Below the pieces are notes generated by a model, which ran no database searches, was not told where the DNA came from, and saw nothing but the letters and a program-made list of their open reading frames with translations. This document shows, one piece after another, positions 46,845 to 55,403 of a DNA stretch of 64,000 bases. Every line of letters starts with the position of its first letter. Positions within the stretch are counted from its first letter, which is position 1. The stretch is from NCBI RefSeq assembly GCF_900094705.1, contig NZ_FMAR01000001.1, forward strand, positions 1 to 64,000, read 5' to 3'. The stretch comes from Chitinophaga costaii (lineage in GTDB: Bacteria; Bacteroidota; Bacteroidia; Chitinophagales; Chitinophagaceae). The position numbers and the translations under genes are program-made.

Positions 46845-47432
46845 TTATGGCTGCTGGGAAAATAATAAGAATAAGGAAAAAACGACGGTAGACAGGCGGG
46901 CTCTCAGGAGCTTCATGCCCCTGGTTTTCTGGTTTTTAACGGTTTGCAGGGATATAGAAAGCATTTCGGCAATCTGTTCGTTTTTTAGCCCGTCCATGTA
47001 ACTCATGCGGACAATCTTCCCACATTGCTCGGGCAGGTTGCTGATCTCGCGGTAAATGCTGCGGAACACTTCCATGCGGATAACGTCCAGCGCTTCTGCA
47101 GACACCGCCTTCTCCTGCTCCTGGAGAAATTTTGCCTGCCGCTCCAGGCTATGCTGGGCCCCTTTCAGGAAGTTAAGGGCCGCATTACGGGTGGCTTTGT
47201 ACAGGAAATCCTTTACATGCCGGAGGTCTTCGAAGGCATATGGCCGCTGCCATAATTTTTCAAAAACGTCCTGCACCATATCCTCCGCATGCCCCGGCTC
47301 GCCGATGATGGTTTCGGCGTAGTGGCATAGCGCGCTATAATACTCCTGGAAGATATAAGCATAGTGCAACGTATCGCCCGAAGATATTCCCTGCAAAAGC
47401 TGGTGCTCAGTAAAAGAAGATTTCTGCGACAA
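46845..47432 (-). CDS. ECF sigma-70 factor (SusCD-associated)
   Basis: A 195-aa ECF sigma factor with region 2 (FQEYYSALCHYAETIIGEPG, EDMVQDVFEKLW) and region 4 (LPEQCGKIVRMSYMDGLKNE, then SLQTVKNQKTRGMKLLR). It is the first gene of the SusCD locus and is expected to switch on the SusC gene when the anti-sigma factor releases it. The C-terminus has a hydrophobic tail (TVVFSLFLLFSQQP). Confidence 0.92.
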   Translation of the reverse strand: MSQKSSFTEHQLLQGISSGDTLHYAYIFQEYYSALCHYAETIIGEPGHAEDMVQDVFEKLWQRPYAFEDLRHVKDFLYKATRNAALNFLKGAQHSLERQAKFLQEQEKAVSAEALDVIRMEVFRSIYREISNLPEQCGKIVRMSYMDGLKNEQIAEMLSISLQTVKNQKTRGMKLLRARLSTVVFSLFLLFSQQP

Positions 47433-47609
47433 GTTAGCAGCCCGATTTTGATTGAAATGTAAAAATAATTAAAAAATCAAGCTATAAAAATGCAATTATC
47501 CGGCAGAACTTCGATTTTTGCAGGCAGGCAGGGCAGCCCATTCGCCGCAAAGCTGACACGTTCGGTCCATGCGCCCCCTGCCGGAAAAAATTAAAAAGAA
47601 AATCACAAC

Positions 47610-48203
47610 ATGCTGGATGCAGCGAAAACCGCTTTCTATATAAACCTGTTCAAAGGACTGGACCCCGCCGCGCTGCCTGGCCTCATCAGCGCCACCCGGC
47701 AACGGGTATTGGAACCCGGCGAAATCTTTATCCGCGAAGGGGAAAACAGCCCCCGGCTGGCCTACATTAACGAGGGCATGATCCGTTGTTATCATGTGAA
47801 TGAGAAGGGCATTGAAACCACGGTACTACTGCGCTGGGAACAGCAGATCATTGCATCGTACGATAGTATTTTGTTGCAGCAGCCATCGCGGTTTACCTAT
47901 CATGCCCTGGAAAAAACCTCCATCCTGGAAATCGACTATAACCTTATACAACAACTGCTGGCCAATAACCCGGCCTTTGAGCAGGCCCGCTATCAATTTG
48001 TGCTGGACATGCTGGCCCAGTCGCTGGAACGCATCGAATCTTTTGTGCTGCAAACGCCAGAAGAAAGATACCTGCAACTGATAGCAGATAAGCCCGACCT
48101 GCTGCAACGGGTGCCCGATAAACACCTGGCCACCCTGCTGGGCATTACCCCGGTATCGCTGAGCCGTATCCGGAAAAGAATTATTACCAAGCATACCCGT
48201 TAA
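47610..48203 (+). CDS. Crp/Fnr-family transcriptional regulator
   Basis: A 197-aa regulator with a cyclic-nucleotide-binding fold (residues ~20-120, GEIFIREGENSPRLAYINEG) and a C-terminal HTH (DKHLATLLGITPVSLSRIRK). The metal-binding cysteines of Fnr are absent. It lies 62 bp before the sterol-desaturase-like gene in the same direction and probably regulates it. Confidence 0.88.
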   Translation: MLDAAKTAFYINLFKGLDPAALPGLISATRQRVLEPGEIFIREGENSPRLAYINEGMIRCYHVNEKGIETTVLLRWEQQIIASYDSILLQQPSRFTYHALEKTSILEIDYNLIQQLLANNPAFEQARYQFVLDMLAQSLERIESFVLQTPEERYLQLIADKPDLLQRVPDKHLATLLGITPVSLSRIRKRIITKHTR

Positions 48204-48239
48204 TTATCTTTTGTTAACCGCCCCGCCATTTTACCGTCC

Positions 48240-48247
48240 TACTTTTG
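48240..48247 (+). promoter_or_regulatory. Candidate -7 element TACTTTTG
   Basis: Exact match to TAnnTTTG at 48240-48247, 19 bp before the ATG at 48266. A TTG at 48211-48213 is a little too far for a standard -33 box. It would give the desaturase-like gene its own transcript apart from the regulator gene. Confidence 0.4.
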
Positions 48248-48265
48248 TTTCGTAAAATAATTTGT

Positions 48266-49057
48266 ATGGAACAACTGTCTAAGACCATCGCCGTTATATT
48301 CAGCATCACCCTGGTACGCTACCTCGTGCTGGCGGGTATCCCCTTTTTATTGTTCTACCTGCTGCTGGAAACCTCCACGAGCAAGTACAAAATCCAAAAA
48401 AGGAAGGCCGTTAAAAAAGACTTCTTCCGGGAAATCCTGCACTCTAGTTCTTCCAGCCTGGTATTTTCCATCATGGTAGGCATCCTGCTCTTTACCCCCC
48501 TTAAATCGCATACCCTGCTCTATACCGATGTGCAGGCCTACCCCCTGTGGTGGCTGCCGGCCAGCCTGGTACTGAGCCTGGTGATACACGACACTTATTT
48601 CTACTGGATGCACCGGCTGCTGCACCATAAAAGTATCTTCAAGTATACCCACCTGGTACACCACCAGTCGGTGAACCCCTCTCCCTGGACCTCCTACTCT
48701 TTTCACATTGTGGAGGCGGTAACGGAAGGCGCTATATTACCCATCCTGGCCTTTACGCTGCCCATGCAGGCGGACATGTTGATTATATTTACCGTGGTGA
48801 GCTTGATCATTAATGTGTATGGCCATCTTGGCTATGAGATAATGCCGAAGGGACTGCGCCAGTCTTATCTCTTCGAGGTGATCAATACTTCGGTGTACCA
48901 CAATTTGCACCACAGTAAGTTTAAAGGCAATTACAGCTTGTATTTCCGCTGGTGGGATAAACTGATGAAAACGGAAAACCCCGATTATGTGAAGGAGTAC
49001 GACCGCATACAGGAACAGCGGTTTGGGGAAGTGCGGGAAGTAGCTAAAGCGGCGTAA
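48266..49057 (+). CDS. Sterol desaturase/fatty-acid hydroxylase family protein
   Basis: A 263-aa membrane protein with about four helices and the di-iron histidine boxes of the fatty-acid-hydroxylase superfamily: HDTYFYWMHRLLHH, HLVHHQS and HNLHHSK. It probably hydroxylates or desaturates a lipid in the inner membrane, using O2. The ATG at 48266 is preferred to the TTG at 48245. The substrate is not evident. Confidence 0.85.
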   Translation: MEQLSKTIAVIFSITLVRYLVLAGIPFLLFYLLLETSTSKYKIQKRKAVKKDFFREILHSSSSSLVFSIMVGILLFTPLKSHTLLYTDVQAYPLWWLPASLVLSLVIHDTYFYWMHRLLHHKSIFKYTHLVHHQSVNPSPWTSYSFHIVEAVTEGAILPILAFTLPMQADMLIIFTVVSLIINVYGHLGYEIMPKGLRQSYLFEVINTSVYHNLHHSKFKGNYSLYFRWWDKLMKTENPDYVKEYDRIQEQRFGEVREVAKAA

Positions 49058-49060
49058 GAA

Positions 49061-49091
49061 AGGCGTTTCCCGGATGATGCGGGAAACGCCT
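49061..49091. terminator. Symmetric hairpin between convergent genes
   Basis: AGGCGTTTCCCG at 49061-49072 and CGGGAAACGCCT at 49080-49091 form a perfect 12-bp stem with a 7-base loop, in the gap between two convergent genes. No long T-run on either side, so it may terminate in both directions only weakly. Confidence 0.65.
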
Positions 49092-49103
49092 GGTTGTTGG
49101 CCT

Positions 49104-49256
49104 TTAGCGTTTGCCTGCCGTTTCCGGTGAGAACGCAAGGAGGTTAAACATTTCCCGCATGCGGTGGCCGTAGATCTCCTGTATTTCGCCGGAATTAAGG
49201 TTGCTCGTTATGTGGGTACACATGTTGCGGCTGCGGAATAGATCGTAACGGCTCAT
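49104..49256 (-). CDS. Small protein of 50 aa, coupled by ATGA
   Basis: A frame of 50 codons (MSRYDLFRSRNMCTHITSNL, then NSGEIQEIYGHRMREMFNLL) whose ATG overlaps the TGA of the preceding gene (49253-49675). The ATGA overlap, open frame and clear stop before the hairpin support translation. No domain is recognised. Confidence 0.5.
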   Translation of the reverse strand: MSRYDLFRSRNMCTHITSNLNSGEIQEIYGHRMREMFNLLAFSPETAGKR

Positions 49257-49675
49257 CCGCCATTACCTGGCCACTGCACCGGCGCAGTGGCTGGCGCAAA
49301 CAAGGTGGTGGCCAAGGGGCTGGCGGCATTGAACTCAAAGCCTTGTAGCAACTCCGCCTCGCCATCGATTACATTGCGCTGGCCACGGGTGCTGGTTACG
49401 TCGGCCTTGAGCACCTTCATCATTTCGCGGGTCAGGCGGGCGGTCATGCCACTGTCTTTTACCTGCTGTATACTACCGGCCAAGGCTATCCGCAATTGCT
49501 TACCGGCCTTGCCGGCCCGGCTAAATTCTGCCATGTTCTCCCGGGTGCGGGCATTCACCGGATCGTTGAGAATGCGATGATCACTTACGCCGGTCTTCAT
49601 GCGGGCCATGTAGCCATTTTTCGATTTGTAAAAGGCCATGTTTCCTATGGTGCCTTCTACTGCTTGTTTTCCCAT
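49253..49675 (-). CDS. Hypothetical protein, Chitinophagaceae-type
   Basis: A 140-aa soluble protein. Its core (GTIGNMAFYKSKNGYMARMK, GVSDHRILNDPVNARTREN) resembles a family of small uncharacterised proteins common in Bacteroidota, often present in many copies, which I recall as longer. The end is Ala/Pro-rich. It has no signal peptide. The short ORF after it may be a continuation of the same transcript. Confidence 0.65.
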   Translation of the reverse strand: MGKQAVEGTIGNMAFYKSKNGYMARMKTGVSDHRILNDPVNARTRENMAEFSRAGKAGKQLRIALAGSIQQVKDSGMTARLTREMMKVLKADVTSTRGQRNVIDGEAELLQGFEFNAASPLATTLFAPATAPVQWPGNGG

Positions 49676-49787
49676 GTGATGATGTTTTTGAAGTGAAAAG
49701 AAATATGTATTTTCTGTACCGATATCGCAAAGCTATTCCTACCTGTTTTGCATACCCATTCACTTGTCCTTTATTTGCCATATTGTT

Positions 49788-50003
49788 ATGATAAAACAGT
49801 TATCGAAACAACCACCCCGCAGATTGGTGATTTACCCGAAAGATGTAGTGCTGATTACCGGACGGACCCTGCGCACCGCATAACGCATCATGGCCCAGAT
49901 TAAGGCCGCGTATGGGAAGGAAAAGCAGGATTATATTTCTGTGTCGGAGTTTTGTGGGTTTCCTGGGTTTGCGGAGGAGGATGTGATGGAGATGTTGATG
50001 TAG
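49788..50003 (+). pseudogene. Small protein gene with in-frame TAA at codon 32
   Basis: A 72-codon frame from ATG 49788 to TAG 50001-50003 is broken by TAA at 49881-49883. The N-part (RRLVIYPKDVVLITGRTLRT) and the rest (RIMAQIKAAYGKEKQDYISV) form one coherent protein of a type common in Chitinophagaceae, as far as I recall. An ATG at 49890 could restart translation. The codon at the stop would be Lys or Arg in relatives. Confidence 0.65.
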
Positions 50004-50090
50004 ATTACTCCGTGTAGGGTATTGATACGGGAGGCTTTTTGAGGGGGATGGTGGTGCAGGATGGGCGTAGATGGGCTGGTGGGATTAATT

Positions 50091-50453
50091 ATGGCATAGT
50101 TTGAAATTTCTACGCGCAGCAATGGCGAGTTCCAATTTAATTTAAAGGCAGACAACGGACAGGTGATACTTACCAGTGAAGGGTATATTGCAAAAAGCAG
50201 CTGTAAAAATGGGATTGAGTCTGTACGTAAAAACGCTCCGCTGGACGAACGTTATGAACGCAAGACTTCCACTAACGGGAAAGATTATTTTGTGCTAAAG
50301 GCTGCCAATGGAGAGGTGATCGGCACCAGCCACCTGTATGAAAGCGCACAAGGACGGGATACAGGTATTGTATCGGTGAAAAAAATGCACCTGGGGCGGA
50401 TTTGGCGGAGTAAGCCGGTGGTGGAATTTAAAAAGTATGGGTGTAAAAACTAA
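50091..50453 (+). pseudogene. DUF1508 (YegP-like) gene with TAG at codon 3
   Basis: ATG at 50091 is followed by GCA and then TAG (50097-50099), after which the same frame runs to 50453 with two DUF1508 repeats (NGEFQFNLKADNGQVILTS and NGKDYFVLKAANGEVIGTS). Relatives begin MAKFEI, so AAG to TAG is the simplest explanation. A GTG at 50163 could start a shortened 96-aa protein, but it would lack half of the first repeat. Members are small cytoplasmic proteins of unknown function. Confidence 0.75.
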
Positions 50454-50488
50454 AAAAGCCTTCAAACCCAATGCAGTTGAAGGCTTTT
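50454..50488 (+). terminator. Rho-independent terminator after the DUF1508 gene
   Basis: AAAAGCCTTCAA at 50454-50465 and TTGAAGGCTTTT at 50477-50488 give a perfect 12-bp stem with an 11-base loop; the T-run is part of the stem. It overlaps the stop at 50453 by position and marks the edge of the chromosomal block before the AT-rich island. Confidence 0.8.
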
Positions 50489-50732
50489 ATTACCAGATTT
50501 TGAGCAGGTGGAAAGAGAAGTGAAAAGACATTTAAAAAAAATGAAATTATGATTTATTTGGAATGGAACGAATATATAGCAAAATTATTTTTCAAGCCTA
50601 AGAATGTAGATTGCGATGTTTTGTTCTACATCATTCCTATTAAGTATAGTTAGTAAATAATAAATACCTTAACTTAAGGGCAAAATACCTTATAAAGGCC
50701 ATTACTACATCCCTACATGAAAGTTTTTCCTT
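50489..50732. other. Upstream region of the Gabija operon
   Basis: An AT-rich stretch of ~240 bp without an ORF. It holds an inverted repeat ATGTAGA (50604-50610) and TCTACAT (50625-50631), with a similar TACAT word near 50700-50720. This may be an operator, but the match is short. Confidence 0.3.
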
Positions 50733-52520
50733 ATGATATTGTCTACAGTTGAACTCAACGGGTTTAGAAACTTTAAAAGTGCATTCGTTAATCTGAAAGA
50801 TAAGTCTCTAATTATTGGTGCCAATGATGTCGGCAAAACCAATCTTATATGGGCGCTTAGACTACTCTTAGACAAAGGATTGTCCGAATATGATATTGAA
50901 CCCAGAGATAGCGACTTTTACGCTTATGAAGAAACACACAATTTCAAGATAAAACTACGTTTTGAAAATGTTACTGACGAATGCGTTGTTTCAAAGCTGA
51001 AGGGGGTAATCAGTGATGATGCTAAACTTATACTGATGTATGAGGGTATCTGTGATCCCGTGACCAAATCAAAGTCCTATAAACTCTTTGCAGGCCCATC
51101 CGATGATGGACTTGAAGAAATACAGGAACGCTATTACCGTAAAGTGCTTAACCTACGATATATTAGCTGTAGACGAGACTTCCACACCTACATCAACAAG
51201 GAAAAGCATAATCTATTATACTTAGCAAAAGAGAATAGAACAGGAGAACAAGTAGCGGCTGACGACCAGCTTATCGGAGAAATATCAACAAGCCTTACTA
51301 CGATTGATTCAAAAATACCACAGCTAACATTCGTTGCTAATGCGACAGATATCATTAACGCTGAACTTAAAAAACTGTCTCTACATCATAGCCGGCAAGA
51401 TATCGTTTTTAATGCTGGGACTTCAGATATTGATAATTTTATTGACGATGTTTCTATTTCTTCAAAAAAAGACGGCAAGAGCCTTTTAATTGGGGGCGAT
51501 GGTAGACTAAATCAAGTCTATTTATCACTTTGGGCAGCACGGAATGAAATTTCGGAAGCAAATATTCAAGAAGTTTCCCTGATTTGCATTGAGGAGCCAG
51601 AAGCTCACCTCCATCCCCATCAGCAACGCAAGTTATCAGAGTATCTTTCTTCTTCAATTCACTCGCAAGTTATCATCACTTCCCACTCGCCACAAATTGC
51701 CAGTGAATACTCGCCCAATTCAATAGTCAGACTTGTTGATAGAGGAGCAGGGACTTATGCAGCCTCGAACGGCTGCTCTGAGATTATAGAAAAAGCTTTT
51801 AATGATTTTGGCTATCGTATGAGTATCATTCCTGCTGAAGCATTTTTTGCCGATGCGGTTTTGCTCGTCGAAGGCCCATCTGAGGAATTGTTTTATAAAA
51901 CGCTCTCACGCCAGCTTAACATCGATACAGATCGGCTTAATATCAGTATTTTAATGGTGGATGGAGTTGGATTTAAGACGTTTATTAAGATTTTAAAATC
52001 GTTAGAAATTAAATGGGTAGCCAGAACAGACCATGACACCTTTAAAATTCCCCAAAAAGAGAAATATCGATATGCTGGTGTGCAAAGATTAATAAGTTTC
52101 TATCGTGCAAATGGAATGGCTGATAATGTTCTCGATGACCTTCTTGCAACTCATGAAGCAAATCTGTCTGGCTTCAGCCTTCCAGCCCCACAATCTGCAA
52201 AAGATGCAGTAAATGTTTTAGTACCCGAGTTAATTAAACATAATTTGTACCTTTCTAATATCGACCTTGAAGATGATCTATATAATAGCCCAATTAAAAC
52301 AGCTTTAGATGAGTTTCATTGCAATAATACCGATGAAGACGAGAAGGTTGTAGACGTTGTTGGTAGAATGAAAAAGAAAAAGGCTGTGTTCATGTATGAG
52401 TTTCTTAAACAGCATAAGGACAGCCTGAAGCAATTAGAAAATGAGCAAGTCGCCGTTCCCCTGAAGAGATGCGAGGAAATCGTCAAAGGATATCATGAAG
52501 CCAACAGAGCAACAGTCTGA
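50733..52520 (+). CDS. gajA: Gabija GajA-like OLD-family nuclease (ABC ATPase + TOPRIM)
   Basis: A 595-aa protein. Residues ~29-37 hold Walker A (GANDVGKTN), and Walker B with the signature LICIEEPEAHLHPHQ is near 283. The C-terminal TOPRIM domain has E in VLLVEGPSEE (~377) and the DxD in RTDHD (~433), so the nuclease appears complete. GajA proteins are ~580-aa OLD-type endonucleases that cut DNA when nucleotides fall during phage attack. It overlaps the helicase gene by 26 bp. The pair is visibly AT-richer than the genes before it, consistent with a mobile defence gene. Confidence 0.88.
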   Translation: MILSTVELNGFRNFKSAFVNLKDKSLIIGANDVGKTNLIWALRLLLDKGLSEYDIEPRDSDFYAYEETHNFKIKLRFENVTDECVVSKLKGVISDDAKLILMYEGICDPVTKSKSYKLFAGPSDDGLEEIQERYYRKVLNLRYISCRRDFHTYINKEKHNLLYLAKENRTGEQVAADDQLIGEISTSLTTIDSKIPQLTFVANATDIINAELKKLSLHHSRQDIVFNAGTSDIDNFIDDVSISSKKDGKSLLIGGDGRLNQVYLSLWAARNEISEANIQEVSLICIEEPEAHLHPHQQRKLSEYLSSSIHSQVIITSHSPQIASEYSPNSIVRLVDRGAGTYAASNGCSEIIEKAFNDFGYRMSIIPAEAFFADAVLLVEGPSEELFYKTLSRQLNIDTDRLNISILMVDGVGFKTFIKILKSLEIKWVARTDHDTFKIPQKEKYRYAGVQRLISFYRANGMADNVLDDLLATHEANLSGFSLPAPQSAKDAVNVLVPELIKHNLYLSNIDLEDDLYNSPIKTALDEFHCNNTDEDEKVVDVVGRMKKKKAVFMYEFLKQHKDSLKQLENEQVAVPLKRCEEIVKGYHEANRATV

Positions 52521-54147
52521 TATAATAGGTCACGGTGGAAACTCTGTGATTATTGCCGCGCCCGGCAGCGGCAAGACCTTTGTTATATCAGAAAAAATTA
52601 AACTGATATTCGATACCCTTGAAGAATATCAGGGTGTGATTGCTATTTCATACACGAATAAGGCATCAAATGAACTACAGTCGCGGTGCTTAACAAAAGG
52701 TATAAATCCCAAAAGCTCGTTTTTCGGCACGATTGACAGATTTTTTATTGGTGAAATCATAATACCATTTGGCAAACATATTTTTGGCCTTCCGAATAGG
52801 GAAATACAGATAATCAAGTCTGATCGCCTTCCTAAAGACGAGCAAAAAACTTTGGAGTGGCTACAGCGCAATTTGAAGTTAGACCACCTTAGCGCCGAGC
52901 AACTTGACATGCTTGTTTATTATTTCAGGAACGGCATTATATTAATCGAGTCGATAGGCTTACTTGCTAACTACGTTTTTAATAAGTCTATTGCTTGCAA
53001 AAAATATTTTCTCGCAAAGTACAAGTATATTTTCATTGATGAATATCAAGATTCGGGTGCTAACCAGCATGATATTTTTCTTGCGATAAATGCCTTGGGA
53101 ATTGTCGGCGTTGCCGTAGGCGATCTTAATCAATCTATCTACGCTTTCTCAGGAAAGAGTTCTGTTTTTTTAGATAACTTATCCTCGAACCCTGACTTTC
53201 GCGTATTCAAATTAGATAAGAATCACCGCTGCCACCCTTCTATTATCAATTACACAAATTATTTGCTTGACCCGAGTACGGAATTGCTGCCCAGCGATAC
53301 GAACCAAGTTTATTTTAAAAGAGTCGAAGGGGCTGAAGTTGAAATTACGAAGTATATTGATGGTGTTGTCACATCTATTAAAAGCAAATTCGAAATCTCA
53401 AAGAATAAGGACATTGCTGTTCTAGTTCGGGGGACAAGAACCCTCGACCTGATAGACAAAAATCTACAGACACCCCATAAAGTTTTTGTTACGACGGACT
53501 TGGATCTCAGTCTTAATGTCTGGTCTTCTTTGTTCGCGAGGCTGTTGTATTTTGCTTTTGATGCAAATGTCCGATTCATCGAAGTGATTGAAGAATTTAA
53601 ACCCGCTGAAAAAATTGTCAGAAACGATATTAAAAGGCTGCTTGAACTAAAACGGGCTGCCATTGGAGAATTTGCGAAGGCCGCGCTCGACAAGCAGGCA
53701 GTTATTGATTGCTTCATTGCTATCGCAAAGATCATCGCACCAAATGCGGAGAATGAGGAATCTATCAGTTTATTAGATCAGGTTATTTCAGACGATGCTC
53801 TGCTCTCGACATTCAGGCCAGCGACAAGCGAAGAAATAACAGTAATGACCATACACAAGTCAAAAGGGCTAGAATTTGACTTTGTATTCCATCTCGACTT
53901 GTATGAGTATGTTTTACCGCAAAAAGGCCCCGGGCCGGACAAGGACTGGAATAATCCTATTTACACTAACTGGACGCAGGACATTAATTTGCATTACGTA
54001 GCCATTTCTCGTGCGCGTAAAGCATGTTTGCTTATCAACAGCACGAAAAGAACAAATAGTGGCGGCAAAATTATTGACGCGAGAGACTCTGAATTTCTTT
54101 CAAAAGATAACATTCAAGACATACGGTATAAAAATAAAAATACGTGA
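52495..54147 (+). CDS. gajB: Gabija GajB-like UvrD/Rep-type helicase
   Basis: A 550-aa SF1 helicase with all main motifs: I AAPGSGKTF (~22-30), Ia SYTNKASNE, II DEYQD (~182), III GDLNQSIY (~209), V TIHKSKGLEFD (~452) and VI VAISRARK (~502). It is shorter than UvrD and starts inside the end of the nuclease gene, as in GajAB operons. In characterised Gabija, GajB uses ATP and activates GajA. Together they form an abortive-type or DNA-degrading anti-phage defence. Confidence 0.88.
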   Translation: MKPTEQQSDIIGHGGNSVIIAAPGSGKTFVISEKIKLIFDTLEEYQGVIAISYTNKASNELQSRCLTKGINPKSSFFGTIDRFFIGEIIIPFGKHIFGLPNREIQIIKSDRLPKDEQKTLEWLQRNLKLDHLSAEQLDMLVYYFRNGIILIESIGLLANYVFNKSIACKKYFLAKYKYIFIDEYQDSGANQHDIFLAINALGIVGVAVGDLNQSIYAFSGKSSVFLDNLSSNPDFRVFKLDKNHRCHPSIINYTNYLLDPSTELLPSDTNQVYFKRVEGAEVEITKYIDGVVTSIKSKFEISKNKDIAVLVRGTRTLDLIDKNLQTPHKVFVTTDLDLSLNVWSSLFARLLYFAFDANVRFIEVIEEFKPAEKIVRNDIKRLLELKRAAIGEFAKAALDKQAVIDCFIAIAKIIAPNAENEESISLLDQVISDDALLSTFRPATSEEITVMTIHKSKGLEFDFVFHLDLYEYVLPQKGPGPDKDWNNPIYTNWTQDINLHYVAISRARKACLLINSTKRTNSGGKIIDARDSEFLSKDNIQDIRYKNKNT

Positions 54148-54236
54148 TTTTTTGGATTTGAACTTACCAATTTATATATCTGAATGTTTTAAATTAAAAT
54201 AAAGCTGTGTTGTGACGATGAATTAATTAACTATCC

Positions 54237-54262
54237 TACCTGTTTTTACAGGTATTTTTTTT
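54237..54262 (+). terminator. Rho-independent terminator after gajB
   Basis: TACCTGT at 54237-54243 pairs with ACAGGTA at 54248-54254 and is followed by eight T (54255-54262). It ends the Gabija transcript 90 bp after the stop and separates it from the peptide/kinase cassette. Confidence 0.85.
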
Positions 54263-54569
54263 GCTAACCGCTAAAATGGAATGCATACCTGCGATAATAT
54301 TTCAGGGGGTCGTTTTAATTTTGGTTTAACAACGACGGAAGGAAATGCATAGGATTTGACCCAGTATATAATATAAAGATGTAACCCGAACGTTTTAACC
54401 CAAACATCATAATTTAGGTTCCTAGAGCAGTATTTAACGTTGGTTTTTATTTAATATTAATCCCTCTTTTCAAGAACATTGCTAGCAAAATACTTTGTTT
54501 GTGAGTCTTCACAGTCAATCACGGAAGAAAGTTCGATACAAGAGGATTTGTCTCTTCAACGTTAATAAT
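54263..54569. other. Intergenic region before the cassette
   Basis: AT-rich, no gene. The segment 54317-54339 (AATTTTGGTTTAAC…) resembles 55623-55646 upstream of the kinase gene, with ~20 of 23 bases identical, so the leader of the cassette may also have been duplicated. Confidence 0.45.
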
Positions 54570-54754
54570 CATGATTTTTTTAAAAAATATTTTTTCATCG
54601 ATGAATAATAAGTCATTAACCTTGGCAACAGCGCTCTCTAGATATGAAACCGTTAACAACCTGGTTGAATCAGGTAGTCATTTATAGATTGCCGAGTCTG
54701 GAGGTAATTACTGCCGTTTTGATCTTTCTACCCAGGATACGTATATTTCTATAG
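54570..54754 (+). pseudogene. Decayed MauE-like gene fragment
   Basis: The frame 54644-54754 encodes PLTTWLNQVVIYRLPSLEVI, then TAVLIFLPR, which aligns with PLAGWLKDTIIYSIPPLELI, then IAVLIMFPR of the intact MauE gene at 57186-57674. Upstream at 54590-54640 other frames still recall FFID and TASSKLFEF of the intact gene, with frameshifts and stops. The 3' half is missing. It is the remains of a second MauE copy directly before an intact peptide gene, as in the right-hand copy. Confidence 0.7.
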
Positions 54755-54783
54755 TGCAAAACTTAAAATAAAATATTACCCCT

Positions 54784-55074
54784 ATGAATAAAAAACTTCC
54801 ATTCCTCGCGCTCGCATCTATTTGTGCATTAAGTGCTGCTTTCGCTAATGCTAAAAGGGCGGTGAAATATTATAAACAAGATACCCCCGGCATAAGTAAT
54901 AACTGGCAATTGCTTACAACTACGTATGATCCGTCTAATTGTATATCGAGCAGTACGACTTATTGTGTATATACTGTTTCTACTACGGTTACTATACCCA
55001 ATCTAGCATCAAGGGCACAGTTGATTGCAGTTGGTGGAACAGGGCATAATTTGGGGCTAAGGTATGTGGAGTAG
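54784..55074 (+). CDS. Small exported two-cysteine protein (DUF6520-like), copy 1
   Basis: A 96-aa protein with a Sec signal peptide (LPFLALASICALSAAFANA). The mature part has exactly two Cys in YDPSNCISSSTTYCVYTVST, where DPxxC…YCxYT is shared by the other copies, and a C-terminal QLIAVGGTGHNLG. It is rich in Ser and Thr around the Cys. I place it with DUF6520-like small proteins of Bacteroidota, with moderate certainty. It follows a MauE remnant and precedes a decayed second copy. The two Cys could form a disulfide, or be modified by the nearby kinase system; both are hypotheses. Confidence 0.8.
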   Translation: MNKKLPFLALASICALSAAFANAKRAVKYYKQDTPGISNNWQLLTTTYDPSNCISSSTTYCVYTVSTTVTIPNLASRAQLIAVGGTGHNLGLRYVE

Positions 55075-55120
55075 CTTAAGAAGAGATTATTTTCTTCATT
55101 ATATAATAAACGTTTGTAAT

Positions 55121-55403
55121 ATGTAGATAAGAAAAATAAACGCTTTGGCACTTGCATTCATATATTAATTGGGTGCAGCATACGCTAATTCAAAGCGCAC
55201 GTTGCATAAATATTACCAACGAATAGCTGGGCCTTCAAATATTTTAGTCACCTTTGAAAACATGTTATTAAAACAATAATATGCTTTTTTCAAGTCTCAC
55301 ATTTTGCACTTACACAGTATCATCAATATTTGATTCGATCCCAGCTAAAAGTGTGCAATTAGTGGTTATTGGAACCATTGGTCATGGATTAGGATCAAAA
55401 TAA
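55121..55403 (+). pseudogene. Decayed DUF6520-like gene copy
   Basis: Homology to copy 1 runs along the whole segment but in two frames. The first, after ATG-TAG, reads INALALAFIY, stop, then LGAAYANSKRTLHKYYQ. The end, in another frame, reads TFCTYTVSSIFDSIPAKSVQ then LVVIGTIGHGLGSK and stops. It matches DPxxC…YCxYT…GTGHNLG of the intact copies, so the gene once encoded the same kind of protein. Stops at codons 2 and 15 and at least one frameshift disable it. Confidence 0.8.

Noticed and set aside
49061..49091. CRISPR repeat or attachment site
   Set aside because: It is a single 12-bp hairpin between convergent genes and is not repeated.
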